In this document: in pieces, positions 24,821-33,903 of the stretch
Position numbering within the stretch: position 1 is the first letter of the stretch
How the letters are laid out: each line of letters begins with the position of its first letter
Source: an uncultured Oscillospiraceae bacterium
Lineage (GTDB): Bacteria > Bacillota > Clostridia > Oscillospirales > Oscillospiraceae
DNA length: 36,739 nt
Direction of reading: 5' to 3'
NCBI GenBank assembly: GCA_944386885.1
Contig: CALXCU010000121.1
Coordinates: forward strand, 1-36,739
Made by a program: the position numbers and the translations under genes
The notes under the pieces: generated by a model
What the model saw: only the letters and a program-made list of their open reading frames with translations
Told to the model about the DNA's origin: nothing
Database searches by the model: none

Positions 24821-26092
24821 ATGGGCAAATATGCGATCATTGGGTTTGGATGTGCCGGTTATCACGCGGCAAAGGCCCTGCGGGAGCGGGCACCGGAGAG
24901 CCGGATCCACGTCTATTCCGACACCGGAGAGGGGCCGGCCAACCCTATGCTGACCACCTATTATGTGGCAGGAAAAATTTCCAGAGAAGCGCTGTTCCCC
25001 TTGGGCGGGCAGGCGGAGATCGCCCGGGCCTTAGACTTGGAGCTCCATGCCTGCGCGCCGGTCCAGCGAGTCTGGGCTAGGGAACATGTGGTGGAGCTGG
25101 CGGATGGCTGGCGGGAGAATTACGACGGCATTGTGCTGGCTACCGGTTCCCATGCCCTGGTCCCGCCCATTCCGGGCCGGCCGGAAAAGGACGTCTATGT
25201 GATGCGTACGCCAGGGGATGCCGACGCCCTCCTGAAGCGAATCAAGCGGGGAATTTCCTCCGCCCTGGTGATCGGCGCCTCCTGGGTTGGAATTAAGGTG
25301 GCGGAGGCCCTGTATGCCCATCAAGTTCCTACGGTGATTGCGGATATGGCGCCCCGTATTTTTCCGACGGCTACCCTGCCCGAGGTGGCGGAGGAGATCC
25401 ACACCCGGCTGGAGACCATGGGGATCGGTCTGAAATTCGGCTGCGGTGTCAGCGCCATGGACCGGAGTCCCGCAGGGATTCTCTCCCGGTTCAGCGACGG
25501 GAGCGAGCTGCAGTCGGAGATTGTGGTTCTCTGCCTGGGCGTCCGGGCGGCGGTGGAATGCCTGGACCGGGAGGAGATCCAAATCGGCCGGGCGGTTCAA
25601 GTCAACGAGCGGATGGAGACCAGCGTATCGGGAGTTTATGCGGCGGGGGACTGCTGCGAAGCGCGGGAGCTGCTGACCGGCCAGTGGATGGCGGTCAACC
25701 TGTGGGCCAACGCCGGGATGCAGGGCCGCATCGCGGGGTGCAATCTGGCGGGCGGAGATGAGGTTTATCAGGGCAATCTGCTGCACAATATCACCCACGC
25801 GCTGGGCATGGATTTCATCGGGATTGGGGACAACCGGGCAGAGGGCCGGCGGCTGACTTACCGGGCCCCAGAGGGCTGGCGGCTGGACCTGGTGTGCCGG
25901 GAGGGACGGCCGGTGTGTGTCAACCTCTTGGGCAATGAGGGGCTGTCCGGGCCGCTGAAGGCGGTTCTGCTCAAGCAGACAAAGGGAGGACCGGCGGCGC
26001 TGAGTACCGAGGAATCCGTCACACTGACGCGGGCCGGAATGCCGCCGGAAATCATCCGAACACTGGGAGGAGCAAAGTATGCTGACGCTTGA
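24821..26092 (+). CDS. FAD-dependent pyridine nucleotide oxidoreductase
   Basis: A 423-residue flavoprotein of the NirB/rubredoxin-reductase/NADH-oxidase type. It has an FAD-binding GFGCAG at 8-13, the GIVLATGSHALVPP linker, the NAD-binding Rossmann segment VIGASWVGIKVAEAL (about 148-162) and the second FAD motif GVYAAGDC. There is no CxxxxC redox pair, so it should pass electrons to a protein partner. The start is the ATG at 24821 behind AGAGGAG. The gene overlaps the molybdoenzyme gene by 14 bases, which suggests it delivers reducing power to, or takes it from, that enzyme through the ferredoxin. Confidence 0.9.
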   Translation: MGKYAIIGFGCAGYHAAKALRERAPESRIHVYSDTGEGPANPMLTTYYVAGKISREALFPLGGQAEIARALDLELHACAPVQRVWAREHVVELADGWRENYDGIVLATGSHALVPPIPGRPEKDVYVMRTPGDADALLKRIKRGISSALVIGASWVGIKVAEALYAHQVPTVIADMAPRIFPTATLPEVAEEIHTRLETMGIGLKFGCGVSAMDRSPAGILSRFSDGSELQSEIVVLCLGVRAAVECLDREEIQIGRAVQVNERMETSVSGVYAAGDCCEARELLTGQWMAVNLWANAGMQGRIAGCNLAGGDEVYQGNLLHNITHALGMDFIGIGDNRAEGRRLTYRAPEGWRLDLVCREGRPVCVNLLGNEGLSGPLKAVLLKQTKGGPAALSTEESVTLTRAGMPPEIIRTLGGAKYADA

Positions 26093-28220
26093 ACAGAAGA
26101 TCCGCGCCAAAATTCCGGGAGCGGATACGGGAATTGAGATCAAAAAGACAGTGTGCGACATCTGCGCCCCGGACCATCACTGCGGGATTGACGCCTATGT
26201 CAAGGACGGGAAAGTACTCAAGGTGGAGGGCACACGGGAACATCCCTACAGCCACGGGAGCCTGTGTACCAAGGGACTGTGCAGCCGGGAATATATCTAC
26301 CGCTCCGACCGGCTGCGCACCCCTCTGCGGCGGGTAGGGCCCAGGGGGGCGGGACGGCTGGAGCCCATTACCTGGGAGGAGGCCTACCGGGCCGTGGCCG
26401 AGGGGCTCAACCGGGTAAAAAAGACCTATGGGCCCCACAGCGTAGCCTTTTTTGCCGGACACGGAAAATGGTTCCGGCCCATGATGCAGCGCTTTGCCTA
26501 CGACTTCGGCTCGGTGAATTTTGGCAGCGACTGCAGCGTGTGCAATGTGTCCCTCATCTTTGCCCGGATCATCAGCGCCGGGTGCAATTACAGCCCGGAT
26601 ATTGCCCACGCCAACACCTTTCTGGGCTGGGCCTTTGGAGGTTACTATTCCAGCTACCACGATGTCCAGGAGGTGGCCGCTCTGAAAGAGCGGGGCGGCA
26701 AGGTCATTCTCATTGACACCCGGGTGACCCCGGCGGCAAAAAATCTGGCCGATCTCTTCCTCCAGATCAAACCGGGAACCGATGGGGCCCTGGCGCACGG
26801 CTTTGCCAAGCTCATTATAGAAAACGGCTGGATGGACCGGGACTTTGTGGAACAGCACACCTTTGGCTTTGAAGAGTACAAGGCCTATGTGCAGCAGTTT
26901 GACCGGAAGACGGTGAGCAAAATCACCGGCGTGCCGGAGGAGCTCATCTACGAGGCGGCCAAACTCTACGCCACCAACGGCCCGGCCTGCATCAACGAGG
27001 TCTGCTTTAACCTTGCCCACAACTACAACGGCCAGCAGAACTACCGGGCCATCACCGGTCTCAACGCACTGACCGGGAATTTTGACCGGGCGGGCGGAGC
27101 GCTGCCCGCGGTTGGGACCTATAACATGCGCAGCGCCGGTTTTCCGACCCGGGAGGGAGCCTTCAGCGGGGCAAACCGCCCAGAGCACCCCCGCATTGGC
27201 GAGGGGCGCTTTCCCCTCTGGGATATGCTCTGGGGGGAGTATCAGGCGGTCACACTGCCTGAACAGATCCTCGGCGGAGGGGACTACCCAATCAAGGCGC
27301 TCTTCGCCGCGGGACTGAATGTGCGGATGCTGCCTGACACGAACAAAACCCTCCGGGCGCTGGAGGCACTGGACTTTTTTGTGGACACGGATCTCTTCCT
27401 GACGGATGCGGCCCAGTATGCCGACATCGTCCTGCCTGTGTGCAGCTCCTTCGAGCGGGGAGAACTGAAGGTCTATCCAGGGGGCTACGCCATGATGACT
27501 GAGCCGGTGATCCCGCCCCTCTACCAGTCCAAGACCGACGTGGAGATTTTCTCCGAACTGCTGCCCTACTTAGGGCTGAAGGATGAGCTGCTGGAGCAGG
27601 GATATGACGCCTGTATCGACTGGATCCTGGAGGGAACCGGACTGAGCGTGGAGAGCCTGCGGGCGGCGGGCGGAGCCGTGAAGGCGCCGGTGGCCCGGGA
27701 ATACATCCCGGGCAGCTATGTGGCAGGTGGGATGAAGACCCCCTCGGGCAAGTGGGAGTTCCACGCCCAAATGCTGGACCGGTTTACGCAGTCCCATCAT
27801 TTGGAGCCCTTGGCCACCTATGTGGATTGCTTTGCCGATGACCGGGACCCGGCCCTGGCGGAGGACTACCCCTATATCCTGACCACCGGGACCCGGGTGC
27901 CCAATACCATTCACTCCCGGCTGCACCAGGTGCCCTGGGCCAGAAGTTTGCGGCCTTCCCCCCTGCTGGAGATCAGCAGGAGCGATGCGCAGGAACTGGG
28001 AATAGCCCAGGGAGAACCGATAGAGGTGGAGACGCCCCAGGGGAGGGTGTGTGCCCCGGCTAAAATCAGCGGCAAGATCCAGAAGGGCAATGTGCTCCTG
28101 GTCCACGGGTATGGAGCGTGTGACGCCAGCAGCCTGCTCTCCTCGGATCACCTGGACCCCTATTCCGGGTTCCCGTGCTACCGCTCCAGCCGCTGTATGC
28201 TGAGAAAGGCGGAAGAATGA
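26079..28220 (+). CDS. Molybdopterin oxidoreductase, DMSO-reductase family, catalytic subunit
   Basis: A 713-residue enzyme binding bis-MGD molybdenum/tungsten cofactor. An N-terminal [4Fe-4S] motif is formed by Cys26, Cys29, Cys35 and Cys63 with spacing CX2CX5CX27C; the middle spacing is longer than the common CX3C. Cys155 (SVCNVS) occupies the Mo-ligand position used by Cys in NapA-type enzymes. The C-terminal dinucleotide-binding domain is at about 600-700. No twin-arginine signal is present, so it acts in the cytoplasm. Cytoplasmic relatives include transhydroxylases and assimilatory reductases, and the substrate cannot be read. The start is the ATG at 26079 behind GGGAGG, inside the 3' end of the flavoprotein gene. 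Confidence 0.9.
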   Translation: MLTLEQKIRAKIPGADTGIEIKKTVCDICAPDHHCGIDAYVKDGKVLKVEGTREHPYSHGSLCTKGLCSREYIYRSDRLRTPLRRVGPRGAGRLEPITWEEAYRAVAEGLNRVKKTYGPHSVAFFAGHGKWFRPMMQRFAYDFGSVNFGSDCSVCNVSLIFARIISAGCNYSPDIAHANTFLGWAFGGYYSSYHDVQEVAALKERGGKVILIDTRVTPAAKNLADLFLQIKPGTDGALAHGFAKLIIENGWMDRDFVEQHTFGFEEYKAYVQQFDRKTVSKITGVPEELIYEAAKLYATNGPACINEVCFNLAHNYNGQQNYRAITGLNALTGNFDRAGGALPAVGTYNMRSAGFPTREGAFSGANRPEHPRIGEGRFPLWDMLWGEYQAVTLPEQILGGGDYPIKALFAAGLNVRMLPDTNKTLRALEALDFFVDTDLFLTDAAQYADIVLPVCSSFERGELKVYPGGYAMMTEPVIPPLYQSKTDVEIFSELLPYLGLKDELLEQGYDACIDWILEGTGLSVESLRAAGGAVKAPVAREYIPGSYVAGGMKTPSGKWEFHAQMLDRFTQSHHLEPLATYVDCFADDRDPALAEDYPYILTTGTRVPNTIHSRLHQVPWARSLRPSPLLEISRSDAQELGIAQGEPIEVETPQGRVCAPAKISGKIQKGNVLLVHGYGACDASSLLSSDHLDPYSGFPCYRSSRCMLRKAEE

Positions 28221-28739
28221 ATGAGATACTATATCCTGTTCCACCCGGAGAAATGCTGCGCCTGCGGGGCCTGCGCGGTGGCCTGCATGGATCAGAACGA
28301 CGTGGACGTCCAGCACGGGGAGAAGGGTTACCGCGCGGTGTATGAATATGAAGATGCCGGCGGCGCCATGGGCGAATGCACCTATCTGTCGATCTCCTGC
28401 CGGCACTGCGCCGATGCGCCCTGCGTAGCGGGCTGCCCAACCGGCTGTTTGAGCAAGGAGCCCTCCACCGGTATGACAGTGGCCGAGCGCAGCCGCTGCA
28501 TCGGCTGCCACTCCTGTGCCATGGCCTGTCCCTTTGGCATCCCCCGGTTCAGCGCCGGGGATGGCAAGGTCCTCAAATGCGACGGCTGCTTTGTCCGCCT
28601 GGCCTGTGGTCTCCAGCCAGCCTGTGTCCGGGCCTGCGCCTTTGGGGCCCTCACATGCGTGGATGAGGCGGAGTTCCGCCGCCTGGAGGAGAATCATGCC
28701 ATCTCGGCCATGCTCCGGGCAGTCAACCAGACCGGTTAA
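28221..28739 (+). CDS. Four-cluster ferredoxin subunit (DmsB/HycB type)
   Basis: A 172-residue iron-sulfur protein. Its four Cys groups start at Cys12 (CxxCxxCxxxC), about residue 60 (CRHCADAPCVAGC), about residue 93 (CIGCHSCAMAC) and about residue 116 (CDGC, then two further groups). This is the usual electron-transfer partner of DMSO-reductase-family subunits. It starts one base after the molybdoenzyme stop. No membrane anchor gene (DmsC/NrfD type) follows, so the complex should be soluble. A 12-bp palindrome (28732-28743) spans its stop codon. Confidence 0.9.
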   Translation: MRYYILFHPEKCCACGACAVACMDQNDVDVQHGEKGYRAVYEYEDAGGAMGECTYLSISCRHCADAPCVAGCPTGCLSKEPSTGMTVAERSRCIGCHSCAMACPFGIPRFSAGDGKVLKCDGCFVRLACGLQPACVRACAFGALTCVDEAEFRRLEENHAISAMLRAVNQTG

Positions 28740-28782
28740 CCGGCTGTACCTGGGACCCATCAACTGTTTTAAGGAGGAATCT

Positions 28783-30492
28783 ATGGAACCATGGACCTTT
28801 TCCGGGCTGCCCTATGTGCGGCCTGATTTTCAATTGGTCAAGGCCCGTCTGACGCAGGTGGAGGCGGACATCCGGGCCGCAGACAGCGCGGCACAAGTAT
28901 GGGAGGCTATCCAGGAGTTCGACGCAGAAGACCGCGCCCTCTCCACCCAAACCACCATCGCCCATATCCGCCATACGCTGGACACTGCAGACCCGTTTTA
29001 TGAGCGGGAAGAGACCGCCCTCCAGGACGGTCTCTTCTCCGTCACGCCTCTGACGCTGGCCATCTATCGCGCGCTGAGGGAGAGCCCCTTCCGGGGGGAG
29101 ATTGAGACGAGGCTTGGAAAGCAGTATTTCGTACAGATGGAGATTCAGCAAAAGCGCTTCTGTGAGGCAAATATCCCCCTCATGCGCCGGGAAAACCAGC
29201 TTAAGGACGAGTACCAGAAGATCATGGCTTCCGCCGCCATCCCCTTTGAGGGGAAAACCCTCAACCTCTATGGGCTCCGAAGGTACTTTGAGGGGGAGAA
29301 TCGCGCCCGGCGGGCCGCCGCCTTCCGGGCCTACTCCGACTTTTACCACGCCCAAGAGAGGCGCTTAGAGGAAATCTGGGATGAACTGATCGCCATCCGC
29401 AACCAGATGGGGCGTAACCTGGGGTTTGAAACCTATATCCCGCTGGGGTATCTCCAGCAGCGGCGGGCCGACTACGGGCCGGAAGAGGTGGCCGCCTTCC
29501 GGGAACAGGTACGTACGGTGCTGGTCCCACTGTGCGAGGAGCTCTACCGGGCCCAGGCGAAGCGGCTGGGCGTGGAGCGGGTCATGGCCTATGACGAGAA
29601 GCAGATCTTCCCCGACGGGAACGCCGCCCCAGTGGGAGACGAGGCCGCGCTGGTGGAGGCGGCCCGGCGGATGTACCACGATTTGAGTCCGGAGACGGCG
29701 GAGTTTATCGATTTTATGATCGGCCATCAGCTCATGGACCTGACCAACCGCCCCGGGAAGGCGGCGGCCGGGTACATGACCAGCCTGCCGGTATTAAAGG
29801 CGCCCTTTGTCTTTTCCTGCTTCAACGGAACCACCGGCGACGTACAGGTTCTGACCCACGAGATGGGCCATGCGTTCGCGGGCTACCTGACCATGCGCGC
29901 CCAGCCGGTCAAGGACTTTTTTGCCAAATCCACTGACATCTCCGAGATCCACTCTATGTCCATGGAGCAGTTTTCCTATCCCTACGCAGAGCTGTTCTTT
30001 GGCGCAGGTGCGGATAAATTCCGCTTCGCCCATCTCCAGGAGGCCATTACCTTTGTGCCCTTCGGCGTGGCCATTGATGAGTTCCAGCATATTTGCTATA
30101 GCCGCCCGGAGCTGACGGCCAAAGAGCGGACCTGGGAGTGGCACAAGCTGGAGCAGAAATATATGCCCTGGCGGACTTATGACCCGGAGGACGGGTTTAT
30201 GGCCCGGGGCGGCTATTGGTATCATAAGCTGCATATTTTCCTCTACCCCTTTTATTACATCAACTATACCCTGACCACCATGGGCGCCATGGAATTCAAG
30301 CAGAGGATGGCCCAGGACCCCCAGGGGACCTGGCAGGACTATCTGCGCCTGTGCCGCTCGGGCGGGAGCCGGGGGTATTTTGACACGCTGCGGTATGCGG
30401 GCCTGTCGATTCCATTCGAAGCCGGTGCAGTGGAACGCTGTACCCGCTATGCCCGGGAGATTCTGCTGCGGGAGGCGGAGCGGTACGCCTAA
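28783..30492 (+). CDS. M3 family oligoendopeptidase (PepF-like)
   Basis: A 569-residue cytoplasmic zinc metallopeptidase. The catalytic motif HEMGH is at 359-363 (VLTHEMGHAF), and the third zinc ligand is Glu388 in ISEIHSMSMEQF. This is the normal length for the M3B group, which cuts short peptides of about 6-20 residues. The start is the ATG at 28783 behind TAAGGAGG. It is the last gene of the redox operon; in that context it may process imported peptides, but its link to the redox genes is not obvious. Confidence 0.9.
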   Translation: MEPWTFSGLPYVRPDFQLVKARLTQVEADIRAADSAAQVWEAIQEFDAEDRALSTQTTIAHIRHTLDTADPFYEREETALQDGLFSVTPLTLAIYRALRESPFRGEIETRLGKQYFVQMEIQQKRFCEANIPLMRRENQLKDEYQKIMASAAIPFEGKTLNLYGLRRYFEGENRARRAAAFRAYSDFYHAQERRLEEIWDELIAIRNQMGRNLGFETYIPLGYLQQRRADYGPEEVAAFREQVRTVLVPLCEELYRAQAKRLGVERVMAYDEKQIFPDGNAAPVGDEAALVEAARRMYHDLSPETAEFIDFMIGHQLMDLTNRPGKAAAGYMTSLPVLKAPFVFSCFNGTTGDVQVLTHEMGHAFAGYLTMRAQPVKDFFAKSTDISEIHSMSMEQFSYPYAELFFGAGADKFRFAHLQEAITFVPFGVAIDEFQHICYSRPELTAKERTWEWHKLEQKYMPWRTYDPEDGFMARGGYWYHKLHIFLYPFYYINYTLTTMGAMEFKQRMAQDPQGTWQDYLRLCRSGGSRGYFDTLRYAGLSIPFEAGAVERCTRYAREILLREAERYA

Positions 30493-30509
30493 GAAACCGA
30501 AAAAGAACA

Positions 30510-30553
30510 AGGCGGAGCGGGAGACCGGGAAGGGCCCCGCTCCGCCTGTTTTT
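30510..30553. terminator. Bidirectional intrinsic terminator
   Basis: A perfect 12-bp stem (30510-30521 with 30536-30547) is followed by GTTTTT on the plus strand and by TTGTTCTTTTTC on the minus strand. It closes the plus-strand redox operon and the minus-strand efflux/SLH operon. A second GC hairpin (30565-30596) without a T run lies between it and the SLH stop. Confidence 0.85.
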
Positions 30554-30614
30554 CTGACAGAGCGAACCCCCGGGGGCCAGGCGGCCCCGGGGGGTTTGCC
30601 AGAATGGGACGGGT

Positions 30615-32687
30615 TTATGCCGTGAGGATGACCCGGACTACGGCATCCTCCCCGATGGTCCCGCTGTAGTAGACGGTAAAGGTGTCCGCATAGGACTTGG
30701 CCGCCGAGAGGCTGGTCCACTGCCCGCTGTCGGAGTTGTAGACCTGCACCTCATCGCTGATGCTGACCCGGACGCCATCCAGGACCACGGCATCCTCCCC
30801 GTCGAAGGCCGAGCGGGCCACGCCCTCCGCCTCCTCCAGGGTCACTACGCCGGCGGTCTTACCGTCGCTGGTGGCGGCAACGCCGCCCACGGTGTTGTTG
30901 CGCACCGAGTTGGAGCCGGTAATATATTCCTCAGTTGTGCCGCTGCTGTTCTCCACCGCTACCGTCCGGTTGGTGACCTGCATGTCCCCGGACCCCTCAG
31001 TTTGGGTGCCGGTGCGCAGGAAGCCATAGGTGTAGGCGTTTCCGGTCACGTCGTCTAGGACGATGACCGCCACCTCGCCAGCGGCGTTGGTCCCAACATA
31101 GGAGATGTCACTGGCGCTGACGGTGCCGGTTACAATGTCCTCCAGTTCCACCCGGACAGCCAGGCTTCGGCCCACCCGGTCATAGACGGCCACGTCACTG
31201 GCCAGAGGCACTCCGCCCAAGGTGCCGGCAGCCACATTCAGGGAACCGGAGATACTGCTGCTGGTGATACGGTACAGTGCAATTTCCCCAATACCGGTGG
31301 AGTTTACCCGTACCAGCTCGCCGACCTCTACCGAGGTGCTGGAGCTGCGCGCTCCGGAGACGGTCAACCCGTTGAAAAGCTCGACCGCACTGTTCTCACC
31401 GGCGGAGGTGACCAGGCCCAAAATCTGAGCGGTCAGATCGTCGGGGTCGCAGGCATAGGCCACCTCCCCTGCGCCGTTGAGGACCACGGTGACGCGCTCC
31501 CCTACCTGAAACTGGGTGAGGGTATCCAGGGCCTCGTCGGCCACTTCCAGCTCCATCCCCAGCAGGGTGATGGAGGTGGGATTGGCGGCGTTGGGGCTGG
31601 CGTTCTCATAGTAGCCGGTGAGGGTGACGCCCTCATAGGCGGTGGCCTCCGAGGCGGTCACCAGGTCCACCGTGCCGGAGGAGCTATAGTAGAGAGTTAC
31701 GCTCTCACGGCCCTCCAGCTCGTACCAGGCTGCGCCATAGGTGGTGACCTCTTCATCCAGGATGAGGGCGGTGGAGCTGGAGAGAGAGTAGGTGTTTCCG
31801 CTTGCGTCGGTTACGCCGGCGGCATCCGCTTCGGCCAGCGCAAGGGTGCGTACAGTGTCGCCGCCCGGCAGGAAACCGCTGACCCGTCCCTGCTCATCTA
31901 GGAGGAGAGTACCCCGGCGGTTTACCAGAGTGTCTGGGAGGTCTGTGGCCTGCTCATACCAAGTCAGTCCCCGAGCCGAGTCATAAACCAGAGCTGTGTG
32001 AAGGCTCCCGTCGGCGGCTTCCGCGTCGTTGGAGAGGAGTGCCGCGTCCTCCACGGTGGAGGAGGCCAGGAGGGAGATATAGTCCTGCCCCTGGGCGGTG
32101 TCGCCCTGGATCATGGCGTAGAGGAGCAGGGCGGCCTCTCCACGGGTGAGGGCGGCGCCGGAATTGGAAGAAATACCCTCCATCAGGCCCAGAGTAGCGG
32201 CCTTCTGCATGTAGTCCTCCGGCCAGAGGGGCCCCACATCCTCATCCGTGTAGCCCATCAGGCGCAGAACGATGGTCACCGCCTGGCCAACGGTGACGGA
32301 GTCATCGGGACCGAAGCGGCCGTTGCCGTATCCGTTGATGAGGCCCTCGCTCTGGGCCAGGTTCACATAGGCCGCCGCCCAGTGGGAGGCGCTCAAGTCG
32401 GAGAAGAGCGTGCGGTAGGCGCTGCTCTGGACCTGGTCCCCATGGCCCTCGGCCAGCACCGCCAGAACACAGAACTGGGCCCGGGTCAGCAGGTCGTCCG
32501 GGTGGTATCCCCCGTCAGAATAGCCCGAGACGATGCCCAAGCTGGAGAGAACGGCCACCGCTTCCGCGGCGTCCGGGTCGGTCACATCGGAGAACGACGC
32601 GGCCTGGGCCGTGGAGAAGAGGGAGGGGCCCAGCAGGCTCAGGGCCAGGACCAGAGCCAGGAGGGCGGAGAACACGCGGGTTTTCAT
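30615..32687 (-). CDS. Surface protein with three N-terminal SLH domains
   Basis: A 690-residue secreted protein. A signal peptide covers about residues 1-30 (MKTRVFSALLALVLALSLLG, ending TAQAA). Three S-layer homology domains follow (about 31-190: FSDVTDPDAAEAV, LFSDLSASHWAAAY, LWPEDYMQKAATLG). The remaining 500 residues are Ser/Thr/Val-rich beta-type sequence without a domain I recognise. The protein should be bound to the wall polymer by its N terminus. The start is the ATG at 32687 behind AGAGGTG. It follows the MacB-type permease by 18 bases, as the last gene of the efflux operon. Confidence 0.85.
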   Translation of the reverse strand: MKTRVFSALLALVLALSLLGPSLFSTAQAASFSDVTDPDAAEAVAVLSSLGIVSGYSDGGYHPDDLLTRAQFCVLAVLAEGHGDQVQSSAYRTLFSDLSASHWAAAYVNLAQSEGLINGYGNGRFGPDDSVTVGQAVTIVLRLMGYTDEDVGPLWPEDYMQKAATLGLMEGISSNSGAALTRGEAALLLYAMIQGDTAQGQDYISLLASSTVEDAALLSNDAEAADGSLHTALVYDSARGLTWYEQATDLPDTLVNRRGTLLLDEQGRVSGFLPGGDTVRTLALAEADAAGVTDASGNTYSLSSSTALILDEEVTTYGAAWYELEGRESVTLYYSSSGTVDLVTASEATAYEGVTLTGYYENASPNAANPTSITLLGMELEVADEALDTLTQFQVGERVTVVLNGAGEVAYACDPDDLTAQILGLVTSAGENSAVELFNGLTVSGARSSSTSVEVGELVRVNSTGIGEIALYRITSSSISGSLNVAAGTLGGVPLASDVAVYDRVGRSLAVRVELEDIVTGTVSASDISYVGTNAAGEVAVIVLDDVTGNAYTYGFLRTGTQTEGSGDMQVTNRTVAVENSSGTTEEYITGSNSVRNNTVGGVAATSDGKTAGVVTLEEAEGVARSAFDGEDAVVLDGVRVSISDEVQVYNSDSGQWTSLSAAKSYADTFTVYYSGTIGEDAVVRVILTA

Positions 32688-32705
32688 GGGACACACCTCT
32701 TTCTA

Positions 32706-33887
32706 TTAGTCGGCCCGCAGGGCGTCCACGGGCTGGAGATTGGAGGCCTTCACGGCCGGATAAATGCCAAAGATGATGCCGATAGCCACCGAAAAGGTGA
32801 AGGCCCCTGCGGTGACCAGGGCGCTGGGCAAGAGAATCAGGTCATACATGGCCTTGCCCAGAACCAAGGAGAGGCCGAAGCCCAGGGCGATACCGATGAG
32901 CCCGCCCATGCCGCTGAGGATGCCCGCTTCTACGAGAAACTGGGTGATGATCTCGCTGCGGGGGGCGCCGATGGACTTTTTGATGCCGATCTCCCGGGTG
33001 CGCTCGGTGACGGTGACCAGCATGATGTTCATAATGCCGATCCCTCCCACCAGCAGAGCGATGGAGGCAATGCCCCCCAGCACCACGCTCATGGAAGCCG
33101 TCTCCTCGGTGCTCTCGGTCATGGCGGAGTTTCCATTTTCCAGGCTGTACTCCCCTACGCTGGAGGAGACCAGCTCGGCCAGATAGACATCCAGAGCGTT
33201 GAGCACCGTGTCCACATGGTCGGAGGTGTCCACCTTTACGGTGATCGCCGTCACATCGGCGCTCTGGAGGAGCTCGCGATTCAGGCTATAGGGCACCGAA
33301 ATCATATGATCCATAGAGTCCTCTGCGCCGCCGTCTTTCTGGTAATAAGTCCCTATTATGGTAAAGGGGATGCCGCTGAGGTAGACAGTCTCCCCAATAG
33401 GGTCGGTGTAAGGAAAGAGGGTGTCGGCCACATAGGAGCCCAGGACGCAGACCTTGCTGCGCTGCTGAATGTCATAGTAGCTCAGATCCCGGCCATCTTC
33501 CAGGGTGTAGTTATTGCAGGCGGCAAACTGGTCGCTGCCCAGATAGATGGTGCAGGTATCCAGGGTGGTGGTGCGGTACTTTACCGGCAGGTCGGTGGTG
33601 GCAGAGGGAGAGACCCCTTCCACCATGTCCCCCAGGGTTTCATTTCCATACGTATAGACTGCGTCATACACATCCACCGCCCGGGTGCGGTCGTACCAGG
33701 TGAGGGTGATGTTGACCTTGTTGACGCCCAGCTTCTCGTAGTAGGCGGTGATATCCGCGTTGTAGCCCGAGACCATCGCCACCAGGACGAGCACGGCGGT
33801 GACGCCGATAATGATGCCCAGCATCGTCAGGAAAGAGCGGCCCTTTTTCTCCTGAATGGAGTCCAGGGCCATGATGAGTGCGTTCAT
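32706..33887 (-). CDS. MacB-type ABC transporter permease (FtsX family)
   Basis: A 393-residue membrane protein with the MacB/FtsX layout: one N-terminal helix (about 18-42, SFLTMLGIIIGVTAVLVLVAM), a large extracellular domain (about 45-265) and three C-terminal helices (about 270-380), ending in the PVDALRAD tail common to this family. Family members do not import solutes. They use ATP to drive export or extraction of peptides, antibiotics or lipoproteins through the adaptor protein. The start is the ATG at 33887 behind GGAAGG; the longer frame before it runs into the ATPase gene. Confidence 0.9.
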   Translation of the reverse strand: MNALIMALDSIQEKKGRSFLTMLGIIIGVTAVLVLVAMVSGYNADITAYYEKLGVNKVNITLTWYDRTRAVDVYDAVYTYGNETLGDMVEGVSPSATTDLPVKYRTTTLDTCTIYLGSDQFAACNNYTLEDGRDLSYYDIQQRSKVCVLGSYVADTLFPYTDPIGETVYLSGIPFTIIGTYYQKDGGAEDSMDHMISVPYSLNRELLQSADVTAITVKVDTSDHVDTVLNALDVYLAELVSSSVGEYSLENGNSAMTESTEETASMSVVLGGIASIALLVGGIGIMNIMLVTVTERTREIGIKKSIGAPRSEIITQFLVEAGILSGMGGLIGIALGFGLSLVLGKAMYDLILLPSALVTAGAFTFSVAIGIIFGIYPAVKASNLQPVDALRAD

Positions 33888-33903
33888 AGCCTTCCCACCC
33901 CCG

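Noticed and set aside
26079-28220. Possible selenocysteine enzyme
   Set aside because: No in-frame TGA is present; the ligand position is a normal Cys codon.
28732-28743. 12-bp palindrome over the ferredoxin stop codon as a terminator
   Set aside because: The stem is too short and no T run follows; the next gene starts 40 bases later with a strong ribosome site.
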